A stretch of DNA of 64,000 bases, from NCBI RefSeq assembly GCF_005239225.2, contig NC_133302.1, positions 15,595,991 through 15,659,990 on the forward strand, read 5' to 3'. Of the stretch, positions 60,771 to 64,000 are shown one piece after another. Under the pieces are notes generated by a model. That model searched no databases. It was not told the DNA's origin and saw only the letters and a list, made by a program, of their open reading frames with translations. The stretch comes from Populus alba (lineage: Eukaryota; Streptophyta; Magnoliopsida; Malpighiales; Salicaceae). Made by a program: the position numbers and the translations under genes. Position 1 is the first letter of the stretch, and each line of letters opens with the position of its first letter.

Positions 60771-63170
60771 TCTTTAATAACATTTGACCATGTCATGCAC
60801 ACTTGCCTGATGCACCCATAGTTCGCCCATTGATTGCAATTTATAAAATTAATCCATATAGATTAAAATTGATTGATTAGTTGATATGGTGGATTCTAAT
60901 ATTATTACTTGTTATATTAAAAAAACAAAAAAAAATGATATCATCCCATAATTCAATAATCTAAGTGATCTAGAGTGTTTTATATATATATATATACAAG
61001 TAAAAATTACTCTGATTATCTTATAGGGTTGTAATTTTTATACTTATCCTTTGTGTTTTTTAAATTGCATTTAATTTATATTGCAAATTTTGTTGAGTGT
61101 ATAAACAATTTAGGATCAGCTATATAGTTTAGTCTATTTTACATTAAGATATGACGCGTAACAAATTTAAGATGTTATTTATAATTTTTTAAAATATAAA
61201 ATTAATTAAATAATAGTATATAAGGATAATTTTCCCAAATAAAATCCCACAAGTTTGCTCACAAAGAATTAGTTCCGGTGATAATTCTAATAACGTGCAT
61301 GATGGATGTAAAGATGTACACAGAACTCAACTTGTTTTGCTAGTCCGTTTTGTGCTCCAAAAAGGATTAAAAAAAAAAGTTGTAATCACCCATAGAAATT
61401 GGTTGCCCATAATTATGTCTTGAATCCACATCTTGCTATCATAATTTTTCGTTTCCTGTTCTCACACGTGGAATTAATTAATTCACTTACGAAGGTGAGC
61501 AAGTCAACTAATTTAACTAGAACTTTGCTTGAATTGCCAAGCCTGTGTTGAGATTCAACCCGTGCAGAAAGGTAAACAATATATATTTGTGTGCGTGTAT
61601 ATATATATATATATACACGAGATGCATGCCCACGCGCTGCCGCGGGCTTATAAAATAAATATACATGTGTGTGTAAAAGTTACTATTTAGTGATATTTTA
61701 ACCACTATTTATTATTGATTGAGTAATGGAATGGATTTCCACTCTTCAAACAATTAAGCAAATCTTCAAGGAAAAAAGGAAAGAATTATTAACAAGGTAC
61801 GTAAAGCCATACAAATATTTCCATGCATAATAATAATAATAATTTATTCCACAATGACAGTGAACTTGAACTAGTTAATTAACCTTGCTGCAAACTTTCC
61901 TGATTTCACCAGCTTTACCGGTTAGAACTCCAACCCTAACGAACTACTGAATAAATATTGAAGTTGAGACGTTTAATCTTCTATCCTAGAGATAGCAAAT
62001 CAAGGTTGCAAGTTATTGTATCTTCACCTGGTAATAAGCGTAAATTCCAAGGTTGTCTTTAGGATAGAAATAAATAGAATTTGGTGAAATCCTTCGATCC
62101 TTATCTCTTTTTCTGTTTTTCAATCTGAAATCAACTCTTTTATCGTGATGCGAAAGTACTTCAGCAAATAGTCTACTTCTGATCATATATATAGAAATCA
62201 ACTTGTCTATCTCATAATGGTGTTGGCTTGCAATAATATTGATCCACAAAAGTTTTTTAAGGAAATTTTATTCGAGTTTTGATCTAATGTTATTCAAACT
62301 TTTTTTTTTTCATAGGAGGATGTATTAAAAAAATAATATAGCATAATTTTTGAAATCTAATGTAATAATTTAAATTTTTTTAATTATAAATAGTATTTTT
62401 TCAACTTGAAAAATCAAAATTGTTAATGTAATTTAGAATTGAAATAGATATATTTATTTATGCTTTTATTTTTAGGCTTGTTGCGGGTTATAACTCTCCA
62501 TAACAAAAAATACAATAGCAAAAACAACAAATTCATACTTTTGATGTGTTTTTTTTATTTTTAATGGTAGATTCCATTACTAAAAATAAACACAACAACA
62601 AAAATATATATATATTAAGTAAAGTACATATAAAAATTTTAAAGATTATACATAGACATCAAAATCTCTAAACTTCTTTCTTTCAAGTGAGACCAAGTCT
62701 ACATGATGAGAAAGTCACTTTTTGGAAGCCACCATACGGATAATTGCTATTAATAGCGTGCTAGCTTGGTAGTGGTTTCATGTTTTGTTTATAAGTACAA
62801 TAATGTTGTTTTTTAAAATATTTTTTATATTAAAATATATTAAAATAATATTTTTTTATTTTAAAAAATTATTTTTAAGATTACCATATATAAAAAATAA
62901 TAATTTTTAATTTTTTAAAATCACAAGTTAACCTATGTTTCCAAACAGGATGAATAATGAAAGTTAAGTGCAATATTTTTTATTTTGCAAATGTGGTGGC
63001 ATGCGTTTAAATTAATCCAACTTGAAGACCATATTCTTTCAGTCTCGTACTTACGTTTGCAGATGCATGAATATAAATTAAATATTCAGTTCTATGATTT
63101 TAATTAAAACATAATCCATATTGTTTAGAGTTTTAGATTCTCTTAGTTGCATGAAGCATGTTCCATCTAG
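60771..63170. other. AT-rich intergenic region
   Basis: No supported gene. It contains (AT)n runs near 60980 and 61600, the GCCGCGGG motif at 61640 and another MITE-like copy at about 62795-62950. Confidence 0.5.
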
Positions 63171-63173
63171 GCT

Positions 63174-63320
63174 TGTTCATGGTTCGGTTCGGTTCGGTTT
63201 GAACCACAAAAACCAACCGAACCGAGGGATTCAAATTTTTGAAAAATCAAACCGAACCGAACCAAATTCTGGTTCAAACCGAATCAGTTCGGTTCGGTTA
63301 ACTTTGGTTTTTTGGCTTTA
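63174..63320. repeat. GGTTCGG / CCGAACC inverted repeat
   Basis: GGTTCGGTTCGGTTCGGTTT on the left, CCAACCGAACCG and CAAACCGAACCGAACC within, and GTTCGGTTCGGTTAAC on the right. Self-complementary low-complexity DNA; the open frame across it is not a gene. Confidence 0.75.
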
Positions 63321-63658
63321 AAACCGGGAAACCTAATCACCTGAATTCCTAAAATCCAAATGCCAAACATGAAAACTATACAATAGATTTCCTTCACGAA
63401 AGGATATTTTGCATAAGATGATCCCTAATAGCTCCATTTAATTCTCAATATATAATAATAAACAAAAAACCAAATCTAAGGAAATCACAGCATAATTTTA
63501 TACGATCTCAGCAACATGAACATAATTAATAAAAAAGTCAATCCTCCAATGAAACTCTAGTTCCAGAAGAAAGTTCAACGGAATCAATAAGTCAAAATCA
63601 AGCAGATATAACAACTCGATCAAAATGGAAAGGAGAAAGACGACGAATGGACTTTGTA

Positions 63659-63739
63659 CTAAGAATTGAGCTCTTCTTTGAGCTCAAGGATTTCATCGTT
63701 CTTGGTCGTTAAGAAAAACTTTGAATCATGACAGCTCAT
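63659..63739 (-). CDS. Weak 26-residue ORF near right edge, unidentified
   Basis: Minus-strand ATG at 63739, stop at 63659; 26 residues, acidic and helix-prone at the C-terminus (DEILELKEELNS). Upstream on the same strand are a C/T-rich leader-like stretch, a TATA-like CTCTATATCTG near 63885 and a 3' splice-like TTTGCAG near 63759. It may be a short last exon of a longer gene, a small peptide gene, or chance. Family not recognised. Confidence 0.2.
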   Translation of the reverse strand: MSCHDSKFFLTTKNDEILELKEELNS

Positions 63740-64000
63740 GCCTGCCTACTTGTTTGGCTCTGCAAATTTGCAAATGGTGAAAGACAGATGTGTGAGCAAG
63801 AAATAGAACAGAGATCGAAACGTGAAGTGAAGAGAGAAGCCAAGGAGATGGAGATGTGGGTTTTTGTTAAAAGAGACAGATATAGAGGGTAAAGACGCAG
63901 AATGGATGAAAATTAAAAGGAAAATGAAGAAGGGAAAACTAGTCTCTGGTCTGGGCGGCGGCGAATGTAATGTTATTAGGGTTAGGTTAATTGTGGACTA

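Overview
The window is nuclear DNA from a woody dicot. Populus or another Salicaceae is the best inference, from the CCGTCGG-type CACTA elements, the AT-rich MITE-like family and the gene set; it is not proven. The DNA is AT-rich, genes are spliced with GT-AG introns, and most of the length is transposable elements and tandem arrays. I see no tRNA, rRNA or CRISPR feature.

Region 1 (1-12.8 kb) holds no intact gene. It starts inside a minus-strand CACTA transposon whose 5' terminus is at 5607, with a mutated TNP2-type transposase. It continues with a Mutator-like element with a perfect 10-bp target duplication (6187-7010), a ~54-bp minisatellite, an old LTR related to the retrotransposon at 33-42 kb, and further arrays.

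Region 2 (13-22.5 kb) is a gene island: a minus-strand RPA70-like OB-fold gene whose 5' end is lost near a 500-N gap; a plus-strand autophagy gene ATG18 (four coding exons, two apparent +1 frameshifts); and a convergent single-exon F-box gene. The RPA-like and ATG18 genes are divergent and their promoters probably lie in the gap.

Region 3 (24-27.4 kb) is three tandem copies of a ~1.1-kb non-coding unit.

Region 4 (28.3-47.2 kb) is one insertion of 18.8 kb: a second CACTA element with recognisable ends and a TTT target duplication. Nested in it are an 8.5-kb Ty3-type LTR retrotransposon (TSD AAGAT, only gag visible), a plastid rpoC2 fragment and two internal tandem duplications. A paralogous locus near 50.12 kb preserves the empty site.

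Region 5 (47.2-52 kb) is a tandem pair of single-exon NAC genes. Copy 1 is intact; copy 2 has a nonsense codon and a 507-bp solo-LTR-like insertion. Their flanks differ far more than their coding parts, suggesting gene conversion.

Region 6 (52-64 kb) is repeat-rich. It contains one well-supported gene, Lhcb5 (CP26, photosystem II antenna) on the minus strand in six exons, and a weak 26-residue ORF near the right edge.

No new multi-gene system was found. The most informative content is the layered insertion history around the NAC pair.
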